A stretch of DNA of 64,000 nt from Cymbomonas tetramitiformis. Taxonomy: Eukaryota; Chlorophyta; Pyramimonadophyceae; Pyramimonadales; Pyramimonadaceae. The stretch lies in the NCBI GenBank assembly GCA_001247695.2, contig LGRX02003767.1, positions 1-64,000 on the forward strand. The letters run 5' to 3'. Below, in pieces: positions 41,429 through 51,879 of this stretch. The position numbers and the translations under genes are program-made. The notes beneath the pieces were generated by a model. The model had not been told where the DNA came from, did not search any database, and saw only the letters and a program-made list of their open reading frames with translations. Within the stretch, counting starts at the first letter, position 1. Each line of letters begins with the position of its first letter.

Positions 41429-44400
41429 GTCGAGCATGCTAAGCAATTGAAAGTGGAGTACATCGATATCAGCTCAGGGAAAAAGAAGACGTGTGCGTGC
41501 GCACAATTTGAGATCGAATGTGGAGTGCGAGAACGTGGTAGCAGAGGTAGCAAACAACAATCTTGGCGACATACCTTCTTGGTCGGTTCCGAGGAGTTGG
41601 GAATTTGGATGCATCGACACAATATTGTTATGCAAGCTGCCACTGATCTCCAACGTGAGGCGGCACATGATGGTACTCGGCCGGATGGTGCCAAATCTAT
41701 AGATGCTCAGAATATTAGCGATGCCAGCTCAGATGATGTCTCAGATCATGGGGATCATGTGCAGCCACCCATACCGGTTAATCTCTGGACAAGTGAATAT
41801 GACCGGTTGTGGAATGCCGTTGAGGCCGAGGAGGAGGAAATGGCCGACTACGCGGAAGCCGAGCTAGATGCACTCGCTGATCAGGCAGAAGCTAACGTAG
41901 AGGCGTCTGCAAATGATATGGTCGTTGAGGGGTTGACAGCATCGAGCATAAGCGACCTCGAGAAATTAAAGATCGACCTTGTCAGCACCTTGCCTGAGCC
42001 CGAGGACCCCTCAAACATCATAAGGACACCGCAAATGGATGATGAATTAGAGGAAACTATCCAAGCCGATTTGCTATCATCAACATCGCCTTCCGAACCA
42101 TCATCATCACCATCCTCAGCACCCTCTAATGTGCGCGTCGGATGGGATTTCACAGATATTAAGGCGCATCTAGATATAGATTGGAGTGACTACTCCTTCC
42201 TTGGGGATCATCGAGCCGTGGGTGCTTTGCCAAACTCAATCAAGCTCTTAGACGATATTCCTGACTACAAGCCTCTCGAAGAATCTTTTCGGGTTATCGT
42301 GATGGGCATCGACAATTTGAGTGCATCAACATACATTTCGAAAGAGGATTGTTTCAAGTGTATTTCGCAAGTCAAATCCTTCATCGACATGCACCCCACA
42401 TTGCCCCAGCAAACCGTCGAAGCAGCGAAAGCGAACATAGTGCAGAAAAAAAACCAATATATTCGAAAGGCTGGGTCCATCGATAAGTTGACTCAAGGCC
42501 ACAAGGCTAAGCTTCAAGCTTTAGAGCGTATCCTTATGGATGCACAGTCGATGCAGCTTCAGACGGATACATTTATGCAAGTGTGGCAAAAATGTGCCTA
42601 TTCAACCGCCTTGATCCTCGATGGTGACAAGGCCAACCCAACTCAGCACACCAGGTACACAATTATCTTGCCACAAGGAGTAATAAAACGGTGTTGAACT
42701 ATATGTATGTGAATATACTTATATTGAGCGTATGGTTATTCTAATACCTTTTTACCTATTTTACATCACATGCCTTATCATGATTCACATGTCGAGGACA
42801 CATTCTAGCCATGGTTGAAAATTTGTCTTTGTCGTTTGTGGTATTGCTTTATCGTTTGTTCCCGTGAGTGGCGTGGCAGGGTGTATATAAAAATGTTGTT
42901 TGTACCGGAATATCCAAGTACACTAGATATCAGAAAGTCCCGTACTCGTGTGGATAAACTGTATAAGATAAATAAACCCTAAGCTAGATATACCCGGAAC
43001 GGTCTCGGACGGTCTCGGTGTCTAGCCTACCTGTGACACAGCGTGTGTCACAGTACGAACCTACAGATCAGTCAGTAGTCCAGTGTTGGTCCTAGAGATC
43101 TGTCATAGGGGCCTGACCGGGACTCCCAGTCAGGGCTGCCTATACAGATTTCAGCACACCACCCCAGCACTGTGGGTGGTGACTGTCTAGGAGAGTCAGA
43201 AAATGTAAGGCTGTTAGTGTTAGGGCAGGAGCTAGGTGACAAGTCCAACTGCTAATCTAACTGTGCAATTCTGATACACAAATTAGAACCCTCTAGCTAG
43301 CACAAGAGCAGAAACTCACAGGCAATTAAGGTCCTGCTAAACTACTGAAAGGCTCTGTGCCAGCAAGTCAAACTGAAGATTTCAAAGGTGTCAAAGCAAA
43401 ACATAAACCAGATTGAGGAAGTCTTTGAAGTCACAGGAGTTCTGCACACCACCATGTTGGTGTGCCTCCAGAGTGAGCAAGAAGTCAATCGACAGTATCA
43501 AAGTAGTCAGCGGTGGCCTCACGGAAGTCCATCCCATAGTAGGAAGTAAAGTAACCAGCACCGTAGTAGTGCCCCGCATCAAGAGGACCGCTCTCATGTA
43601 AGGCCATGCCGTAGTAGAATGCCATGTCAATACCCAAATCCGCTTGAGCCAAATCCTGAAATGCTAAGAAGCTCAAAGTGTCAGGAGGCTCGGGCGGCTG
43701 AAGCTGTGGCACATCGTCAGGCAATAGGAGACCCTGAGCCGTCATCACCGGATCAAGAAAATCATTCGTAGAGAAAAATGACGGAGCCTCCCAATCGAGA
43801 TCACCACCAGGCGAAGGCACCTCCGTAGCCGGTGCACATGCCGACACAGCAGAAGCCGTGGAAGCTGAGACAGATACACCTGCAAACGAAATGCACAAGA
43901 GCGAGAGCACCGCGAGAGCGCCGATCGCCGGCGTGCCAAAGCCGAAGGGCGGCACACCGCATCCGATAGCACCGGACGGAGCCCGCGGCTTCACCGCGAA
44001 AGTACCGTCGGCGTAATCCTCGTAGTCGTCCGTGTCATAGCCTGTCAGGTCAGACGGGTGGACGGCGGCGTGATTCACCGTCTGCACGAAGCCTCCGAAC
44101 TCACCGCGTGTCGCCTCCGTGGTGGTCACCCGCGCCGATTGAACTGGCGCGGGCCGTACATCCTTCGCCTGCGAAACAGGCATAGCAGGGGCCGGCACGG
44201 CGGACGCCGATGCCGCCGCACCACCTGCCGGAACCTGCCCCTCCGGTGTGATCCCCGCCGCAGCGGCAGGGCCACACACCAGAGCCGACGCATGCTCCTC
44301 AACCGCACCCCCAGGAACAAAGGATGCGTGAGTGTAATGTAACTTCTCTTGGGCGGCCTGAACCTCAGTGGTGAGGGCATCAAGCCGCCGCAAGATGTCC

Positions 44401-47400
44401 TCGTCGTCGGTCCCGCCAGAAGGCGGAGGCGGCACGGAGAAACCGTAGGCCGCCACGTCGATCCCACCGACGCCGTCCGTGGAAAGCACCGCGGGCGGAC
44501 CATACGCCAACGCCGCATGCGAGAACGCCTCCGGTCCACTGTCCGCCGCGTCTTGGAAGACCTGCACGAGCGCCAATGCGTGCAGGCCCTCCGCGTCCTC
44601 CTGCTCAATGGGAATGCAGAAAGCCGCGGCCGTGGCTGGCGAGTGTTGGCGACCGCCAAGCGGGCAGTCGCGGTACGGGTGATATACCTCACCTTTACCG
44701 GCCTTGCGGCAACGGTGGCACAGCGGCTTGGCCTTCATGCTGTCGCGGTCGAAGCCGACCGCGGGGGGGTTGCCCGCACCCACGCGAAACCCCCTCGGAT
44801 GCTGCTTCCACCGATGCTGCGGCTGCGGCTGCTGTCCCCCGCCCGCACGGCCACCTCGCACCAAGGCCTTCAAGGCCGCAATCTCCTCGAGGAGCACAGT
44901 GTACTCCGACGACGTGACCAGAGCGGAGGGCTTACCGTCCATCCCCAGCACCTGCTTCTCACGTACCGCCGCCCCCTCGTCCGACTGTGCCCATGCCTGG
45001 AAGATGGCCACGACGAGAGCCTGAAGCGAGCGGAGAGTGACGCCGCTAAGGTCACCCGCAAGCGGATAACGCACCTTCACCGCCGCGTAGAAGACCGGGT
45101 CGAGGCGGTTGTATAATGAGAGCTTGCGGGTCTCGTCGGTGGGTTGCCAGTCAGGAGCGCGGTTATCCCGCACCAGACGTTGCTCGCGAGCCAAGATCGG
45201 CTGCGGGTCAACGCCCGCGGGATAACGAAGAGCCGCGTGCTCCTGCTGGTGACTCTCGCGTAGAGCTGCCGGCACGCTTCCCTTGATGATGTCGATAAGA
45301 GCACGACGTCCATCTCGGTCAGCCGAGGAGTCCGTACCGCGAAGCCAGGTGTCCGCCACTGAGTTGCGCTCCACGACGAGGGCCACCACGTCGTAGAGAA
45401 GCCCATTAACCTTCTCGATAACCAGAGAGGTGGGGTCGTCGAGGTCAAAGGGAGTCAAATCCAGCCCAGCGGACTGAAACTCCGTACGAAGCTGCACCAC
45501 CAGCTCGGAGAGGCGGTCCGCGTCGTCAGTGCCACGATAATGATGTTTCTTGGAACCAAGGATATCCTCGCGGACACCCTTGGCCCAAGCCCGATGCAAC
45601 CTCCCCTTGTAGACCACGTCAACAGCGGCGTGCTGGTCAACAAGATGTTTCCGCAACGCGACAGCGGCGTCGGAGTTGCTGGAAACAGCAGGGGGCACCA
45701 CAGGTGGAGTGCTAGCGGTCGGAGTGTCCCGAACCGCATCCAAAAGCCGTATAGAGGCGTCCAAGTCGGAGTCCCTCAATAGGCGTTTGCGAGCTCGAGT
45801 AGATGTTGCCATACTTCTGAAAGCCAGAGAAAAGATGATGCGCGGTAGCACGTTTGGGTGTTGTGGCGGAAATGGAGGGATGACGTAACGGCAGAACGTG
45901 CGGAGCGGCGAAAAGAGCGTGGGGCACTTGCAAATGTCGATGTGGTCGAAGGCGTCCGGAGCACCAGCCCAAAATACGTAAACCAGCGGGATCAGGGTAG
46001 GTAAAGCAACGTAAATGAACATTGCCACAACCGAGCAATAGCAACGCGCGGTGCCCATGACTCGCAGCCGCAAAGGACGTCTACCGTAAAATCATGTCCG
46101 AATCCTAGTCGCACCCAAACGCGCAAGTGCGCACCACCTCTTCAAGCGGCCGCTTAGCCAATCATGGCCAAGATAGCAAGTGGAATGAAAACGTGGATGG
46201 GGCCACGACCTACCGGAATATCCAAGTACACTAGATATCAGAAAGACCCGTACTCGTGTGGATAAACTGTATAAGATAAATAAACCCTAAGCTAGATATA
46301 CCCGGAACGGTCTCGGACGGTCTCGGTGTCTAGCCTACCTGTGACACAGCGTGTGTCACAGTACGAACCTACAGATCAGTCAACAGTCCAGTGTTGGTCC
46401 TAGGGATCTGTCATAGGGGCCTGCACCGGGACTCCCAGTCAGGGCTGCCTATACAGATTTCAGCAGTTTGTGGTATTGCAGATTCATCACGGTTGATGTT
46501 GAGAACGATGAACCATCGTACACAGATATTAAGGACCAAAAAATGGCTCTCGCATTCGCGCGCCAAACTTTAATGGTGTACGTCATGGCATTGCGCCAAC
46601 CGGCAACAAAACTATTGTCGATCAGGCTGCAAGATATTCAACACCGTGTTAGCATGTGTGTTTGTCGCTTGCGGGTTTCCAAGTTAAGTGTACGCGACAC
46701 GATGGTGATCATCAAGCATATCATCACTATCGTGCATGCAATCTCGTTGGGAACCGTTCAAGCAAATATCTTATCATACGATGGAGAGGCAACAAAGGTG
46801 TGTGATTGTGCGTGTTCCCATCATCACTCTCTCCTCCTTTCCATTTGCCATAATTATGACAATTCGGCATGATTACCCATTTCATATTTTGACGGTATTT
46901 GTATACATACACTACATGCGCGCACACATGCAACCACACACACACACACGCTAAGCACGCACGCGCACATTAATTATAATCATATGCTAATATATGAACA
47001 AGACGTTGCTTGCCTGCTGAGATGCGATGCAGTCTGAAATAAAGGGAGATGCTGAGATGTGTTTCGGTCTGAAATTAAGGGAGCTGCTGAGATGTGATGC
47101 GGTCCGAAATAAAGGGAGCTGCCGAGATGTGATTCGGTTGAAAAAAGGAGCTGCTGAGATGTGATTCGGTCTGAAATAAAGGGAGCTGCTGAGATGTGAT
47201 TCAGTCTGAAATTAAGGGAGCCGCTGAGATGTGATTCGGTTTGAAATAAAGGGAGCTGCTGAGATGTGTTTCGGTCTGAAATTAAGGGAGCTGCTGAGAT
47301 GTGATGCGGTCTGAAATAAAGGGAGATGATGAGATGTGATTCGGGTTGAAAAAAGGGAGCTGCGGATTGGTATATATAGTATGCAAATCGTCTCTCGTTC

Positions 47401-50400
47401 TTCTTGTTTCCATTTGATAGAACTCACCAGAGTATCTATGGTCATTAATTACCAATTTTTCATGACCTCATATTTTAGCATCGTTTGTATCACAGGTGCG
47501 GGAAGCGGATGCTGAGAAGGCTGCGACGACTCGGCAGCAATTGAGTCGGCGTTGCAAACATACCAGCGATGAACTATTGAAACACTTGAAAGCCACAGAT
47601 GTCGGAGGACCCGGCAAAGTACGACGTACCAAAAGAAGATTAGCTGCAATTGCCATCAAGGTGCGTTAGTTGTGTATGAATGGGTTGCATTGATTGTCGT
47701 AATTTCAATCATCGTAGGGCTAAATTCAGCTCACACGTAGAACTGAATTCAGCTCATATATAGGGTTGTTTTCAGCTCACACAATCATAGGCTGGGATGT
47801 TTTCAGCTCGCATATAGGGATGTTTTCGGCCCATACATATGCGGCTGAATTCCACTCACACATTGAACTGAATTCAGCTCATATATAGAGGTGAATTCAG
47901 CTCATATATAGAGGTGAATTCAGCTCATATATAGAGTCGAATTCAGCTTTACATATAGGGCTGAATTCAGCTCATATACAGGGCTAAATTCAGCTCACAC
48001 ATATAACTGAATTCAGGTCATATATAGAGCGGAATTCAGCTTATATATATGGCTGAATTCAGCTCATATATAGGGCTGAATTCAGCTCATATATAGAGTT
48101 GAATTCAACTTACATATATGGCTGAATTCAGCCCATATACAATTCGGCCGATTTCAACTCGCATATAGGGCTGAACTCGTGGCTCATATATAGGGTGGAA
48201 TTCGGCCCATATATATTTTGGCTGATTTCAACTCATATGCAGGGTTGAATTTAGCTCACATATATATAGGGCTGAATTCAGCTCATTTATATTGCGCATG
48301 AGAGAGGAGACTTGCGTGCATTTTCGTTGTCCTCCTATTTGACTATAGTATGCGCATAATTATCTGGTGACCAATAATCATGCCCACTAATACTCACGTA
48401 ACGTTTATCCTTCAGATTCCTTGAATTCAAGGCATATATAGGAAATTTCAAGGAAATTTCAAGGCAAATATAGGAATATATAGGGATATACAGGATTTTC
48501 AAGGATTTTCAAGGATGATTTTGGGAGTGTATAAGAACCTATCGACACTTTAAGGAATTTGAAGGGGGCGTTAAGGAATTTCAAGGATCCCGACGACGAC
48601 TGTCCTGAAACCCTTGGAGCGTAGGCCACCGGCCTAACAAATGCACCGTTCATGGACCTCTTCATGGTGTAATGCACCGTGCATGGACCTCTTTGGGGTA
48701 GTGCTCACTGCATTGGCCTCTTTGGGGTAATGCATTGTGCATGAACCTCTTAGGGGTAAACATTATAGTTCAGAATCCAGCTGCTTGTCCAATTGACTCC
48801 CAAGTCTATATATAGTTTGCCACTGCATATCGGGTCTTATCCCACGCGGTGGCAGTCTCACCTCAGAATATGCGAGCCGATGCAAACCTCACCAAGCCGG
48901 TGGACTCAGGAATGGCGCCTGCCTTGCCAAATTTTTCCGGGGTCATGCAACACGCGGCGCCTGTATATGGCCCGTATATAGGAATATATAGTAATATGTT
49001 CATGAATTGTATATAGATAACGTTATGTGCAGCAGAATAATTGATTTGAGGTAAGATGAATAATGTGCCCACAAGATCCCACACGATTGTATAATCATAT
49101 AGCAATAAATACATGAAGGCAACATGTTGTGTATTCATAGTATGCTTTATCCTTAATGTGTGGTGTGTGTATGACGTGTATACAGTTATTGCGACCATCA
49201 CAACACACCGCCCGCCAAGTTGTGCGACAACCGAGCCCGGTGGTGGAGGCTTCCCTTGACGAGGCACACGATGATCCCACCACCCTTAACACCGACATTT
49301 CAGTGCATCGACTAATCAATGCAAGACCGGGTGCCGCCTATTACACATCGAAGTATGAGCTCCAATTCAAAGAGAAGACGAAAGACATGTTTCCATCGAA
49401 TATGGGATCCGTTGTTGCCATCCTGAGCGATGCATTTGGAGATTCGTGGAGATTTGCTTCAGCGAACATTGTTCTATATGCATACCGGCTTGCTATCGCT
49501 GCTGATATCACACGTATAAGCGAACACGACCTTGCACAAGTGATCACCCAACTACAATTCGAAAATGCCATCGTGGACTTGAAGGGTGACCACATCGACT
49601 TTGATAAATACTTCTATGTCGTTGATCCATCGCAATATTGCCATGAAGATGATAATCACAAGCTCAAGGGCGTTGCCCGCTCGGTACGGGATCAAGTAAA
49701 GCATGATGAAAGTAACCAAGACGGGCATCTCATCCAGTTGCGCCACATCGTAGCAGCGATTAAGCATAATCGGGAAGAGCTCGAGCACATCAGTGGCATA
49801 TTATCTACCAATGCGGATGATCAAAATGTTGTGATTTGCCAGGAGTTGGTTTATAGTAGACCGCTTAGAGACACATTAGTGGCGCTAGGTCATTGGACTA
49901 CCGCGGCAGCCTTGAAGGCATTCGGCGACGCCCATATGGCATTTGATATGCCGGGATTGACGGTCCGTCAACGTACACTGCGACTGAGTCAATTGAAGCG
50001 ACTATTAAATGATACATTGTTGGTGGATGCTAGAATGCACTCTGTGGAGGGAATATGTTCCGGACTACATGTTGCTGGTTTGCCACGAGACTTGGTATTC
50101 GCCATCTTGGGGAACATCGACTGCCGTGAACAACTTTTGAAGAATCAGCCTTGGGTGGCAGACGTCGTCGTTGATCGCTTTTGGTCCACAGATGATTTGG
50201 AATACGAATTTGGAGTCCTAGTTGGGAGGGTTGGTTACAAGCCTACATGGGAGGTTGCGGCGGGTGCTTTGCATGCATCCGACGAGTTGATGAGCATGAT
50301 GCGAAACCCAGCTTCTGGAATCAGCCTTCCCATGTCTCGTAGGAAGAAGTATTCTTGGAATAAAGCGACAACTAATCGGAAGAATCAATGGAACACCCCG

Positions 50401-50523
50401 CTCACTACTGAACAGGAAGAGGCATACCTTGCAGATATCACACGCCGTGCTAAAATGGTGATCAAACACAAAGACACAATCCGAACCTACCATCAACACC
50501 AACAGGGTAGCATAATAGTGTGA
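41429..50523 (+). CDS. Large unknown gene, four resolved exons (5' exon missing)
   Basis: Exons 41429-42654, 46482-46797, 47496-47660 and 49186-50523 join by GT-AG introns with matching phase (2, 0, 0) and give 1014 residues to TGA 50523. The first listed exon starts at an acceptor (CATTGCAG) in phase 0, so a start exon lies further upstream. The protein has an acidic Ser/Glu-rich middle (AEEEEMADYAEAELDALADQ; SSTSPSEPSSSPSSAPSN), helical stretches, and a basic end (SLPMSRRKKYSWNKATTNRK). I do not recognise a family. Intron 1 contains a Gag-only retrotransposon in opposite orientation; introns 2 and 3 contain satellites. The open frames survive despite this. It could be a host gene or an unusual transposon gene, as hAT debris lies just upstream. 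Confidence 0.7.
42903..43156 (-). repeat. 3' LTR of the Gag-only element
   Basis: On the plus strand it begins ACCGGAATATCCAAG and ends CAGATTTCAGCA. Contains the inverted repeat TGTGACACAGCGTGTGTCACA. It is nearly identical to the copy at 46211. Confidence 0.9.
43485..45812 (-). CDS. gag: Gag-like protein of the Gag-only retrotransposon, with a C-terminal hydrophobic segment
   Basis: The likely start is ATG 45812 (MATSTRARKRLL), giving 775 residues; the open frame continues 87 codons upstream to 46073 through a hydrophobic stretch. The first 350 residues are helical and capsid-like (VEKVNGLLYDVVALVVERNS). Then comes a zinc-knuckle variant, CHRCRKAGKGEVYHPYRDC (CX2CX9HX4C), preceded by a Gly/Arg-rich basic linker. 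The second half is Ala/Pro-rich with a clear hydrophobic segment (AIGALAVLSLLCISFAGVSV) and an acidic, aromatic tail. No protease, RT or integrase motifs occur. Gag should bind and package the element's RNA. The hydrophobic segment is unusual for Gag and may be a membrane anchor or a leftover of another gene. Confidence 0.75.
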   Translation of the reverse strand: MATSTRARKRLLRDSDLDASIRLLDAVRDTPTASTPPVVPPAVSSNSDAAVALRKHLVDQHAAVDVVYKGRLHRAWAKGVREDILGSKKHHYRGTDDADRLSELVVQLRTEFQSAGLDLTPFDLDDPTSLVIEKVNGLLYDVVALVVERNSVADTWLRGTDSSADRDGRRALIDIIKGSVPAALRESHQQEHAALRYPAGVDPQPILAREQRLVRDNRAPDWQPTDETRKLSLYNRLDPVFYAAVKVRYPLAGDLSGVTLRSLQALVVAIFQAWAQSDEGAAVREKQVLGMDGKPSALVTSSEYTVLLEEIAALKALVRGGRAGGGQQPQPQHRWKQHPRGFRVGAGNPPAVGFDRDSMKAKPLCHRCRKAGKGEVYHPYRDCPLGGRQHSPATAAAFCIPIEQEDAEGLHALALVQVFQDAADSGPEAFSHAALAYGPPAVLSTDGVGGIDVAAYGFSVPPPPSGGTDDEDILRRLDALTTEVQAAQEKLHYTHASFVPGGAVEEHASALVCGPAAAAGITPEGQVPAGGAAASASAVPAPAMPVSQAKDVRPAPVQSARVTTTEATRGEFGGFVQTVNHAAVHPSDLTGYDTDDYEDYADGTFAVKPRAPSGAIGCGVPPFGFGTPAIGALAVLSLLCISFAGVSVSASTASAVSACAPATEVPSPGGDLDWEAPSFFSTNDFLDPVMTAQGLLLPDDVPQLQPPEPPDTLSFLAFQDLAQADLGIDMAFYYGMALHESGPLDAGHYYGAGYFTSYYGMDFREATADYFDTVD
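46211..46465 (-). repeat. 5' LTR of the Gag-only element
   Basis: Second copy of the 254-bp repeat, ending 16 bp before the splice acceptor of the host gene's next exon (46482). It differs from the other LTR at about four positions plus one inserted C. Confidence 0.9.
47018..47372. repeat. 35-bp tandem repeat in intron 2 of the large unknown gene
   Basis: About ten copies of a unit of about 35 bp around GAGATGTGATTCGGTCTGAA followed by ATAAAGGGAGCTGCT. Copies vary by single bases, and two have lost bases in the CTGAAATAA part. Confidence 0.9.
47715..48295. repeat. Array of CTGAATTCAGCTCATATATAG units in intron 3
   Basis: About 20 irregularly spaced copies (roughly 25-32 bp apart) of the palindrome CTGAATTCAG followed by CTCATATATAGG or a variant. 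Most units contain an intact GAATTC. The spacing sequence is itself part of the repeat, so this is a satellite, not a spacer-repeat array of the CRISPR type. Confidence 0.88.
48425..48770. repeat. Short degenerate repeats (TTCAAGGA and GCACCGTGCATGGACCTCTT)
   Basis: From about 48425 to 48600 TTTCAAGGA/TTTTCAAGGA and ATATAGG boxes recur. From about 48641 to 48765 there are four units of about 40 bp with GCATGGACCTCTTTGGGGTA. Both lie in intron 3 of the large unknown gene. Confidence 0.7.
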
Positions 50524-51037
50524 TAACTTGCAGTATCCCGAACTAGAGTATAATGCTAAATATCAAATAGTGCCTTACGTAGCCAATGCCATGCCATATT
50601 CTTCTATTTGATCACACGTATGGTATGCACAATGATCATTGTTACCGCAATTGAGTATGCGCGCCACGGTGTATTGTGTGATCACGTAAATGGATGTACA
50701 AATGAGAGCTGCGATGGAGTATTATCTTGTCATGTTAAGTGAATGCACCTCTAGATACGAACTTAATTAGAATTGTCCCATGCTAAAATATGAATTCAGG
50801 TTGAGTACTAATTGTTGTTTCCTCATATCGTTACTCAATAAACTTAAGCACATCTCATGATTGAATATCAAATGCACATAAACCTCCATTTGAGCGCCCA
50901 TAATTATAGATACATCTTATGGCTGAATATGTTCGATATGCATATACCTTGATGTCAGTCAATCTCATGGTTGAATATTAAATGTAGACAAACATCACGA
51001 TTTAAACCCATCTCGTTACTGAATATTTGTTTGATAC
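50524..51037. other. Intergenic region downstream of the large unknown gene
   Basis: AT-rich. Several diverged copies of a motif like CTCATGGTTGAATATCAAAT occur at about 50855, 50920, 50970 and 51010, suggesting an old degenerate repeat. No gene is seen. Confidence 0.5.
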
Positions 51038-51515
51038 GGGTCCCATCCGACGTGGGACATTTTTTTTCGAGCGGATTCCGCAAGGCCTTTGATGGAAACG
51101 TACGTGGGAGATCAAACTTGGTCGAAAAAATATGGACCCGGACGTGATTGGCGCCAAAGTGTCCATTTTGGGCATTTCGCGGGCGCCGGCAGGTCGCGTC
51201 TGGCGGGTCCCATCCGACGTGGGACATTGTTTTTCGAGCGGATTCCGCAAGGCCTTTGATGGAAACGTACGTGGGAGATCAAACTTGGTCGAAAAAATAT
51301 GGACCCGGACGTGATTGGCGCCAAAGTGTCCATTTTGGGCATTTCGCGGTCGCCGGCAGGTCGCGTCTGGCGGGTCCCATCCGACGTGGGACATTGTTTT
51401 TCGAGCGGATTCCGCAAGGCCTTTGATGGAAATGTACGTGGGAGATCAAACTTGGTCGAAAAAATATGGACCCGGACGTGATTGGCGCCAAAGTGTCCAT
51501 ATTGGGCATTTCGTG
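51038..51515. repeat. 167-bp satellite, nearly three copies
   Basis: Units start with GGGTCCCATCCGACGTGGGA at 51038, 51205 and 51372. They contain GGAAACGTACGTGGGAGATC and ATGGACCCGGACGTGATTGG. Copies are almost identical; the last breaks off within the final box. The flanking sequence up to the isomerase start (51516-51879) contains no recognised gene. Confidence 0.92.
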
Positions 51516-51879
51516 GATTGCCTTAAATATGGTGTGTTTGGAGTCTTGAAAACGGGGCTTCCAAAATTGGCTCCATCTTTTTCGAGTTAGAAATGCATTT
51601 GGAAGATCATTTTTAGTTACCAAAAAACTTTTGGGGTCGAAATTCGATGTCCGCGGAGCATGTCAAACTCGATATCGTGGTTTGGGATATTCGGTGACAC
51701 CCTGTCCCAACTTAAAAAGGATACTGTGACACTGTACAGTAGGCATGACCGTGACCCCCCCGCCCCTGCCCTTTCCTGCACCCTATAACGTGTAACCTGT
51801 CCAATCTTTTCCGCAAGATAATCTATCCAAAATATCCAAAATCCACGAACATTCTGAACTGCAGATTTCATACCTAGCT

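Larger units (their letters stand above)
42903..46465 (-). mobile_element. Gag-only LTR retrotransposon, recent insertion
   Basis: Two direct repeats of 254-255 bp (42903-43156 and 46211-46465) flank 3.05 kb. They differ at about four bases and one indel, about 98% identical. The 5-bp sequence GTTTG lies immediately outside both ends (42898-42902 and 46466-46470) as a target-site duplication. Read on the minus strand the LTR starts TGCTGAAA, and a G-rich tract (CTGGGGTGGTG) precedes the 3' LTR as a possible polypurine tract. The internal region carries a single Gag-like ORF and has no room for Pol. It must move with enzymes from another element. Confidence 0.9.

Noticed and set aside
44058..45116. 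Arg-rich plus-strand ORFs of 94-255 codons over the Gag-only element
   Set aside because: Shadow frames of the GC-rich minus-strand Gag ORF, with biased Arg/Pro/His composition and no motif.
47715..48295. CRISPR-like look of palindromic repeats at short intervals
   Set aside because: Spacers are themselves repetitive and irregular, there are no cas genes, and the locus is an intron in a eukaryotic genome.
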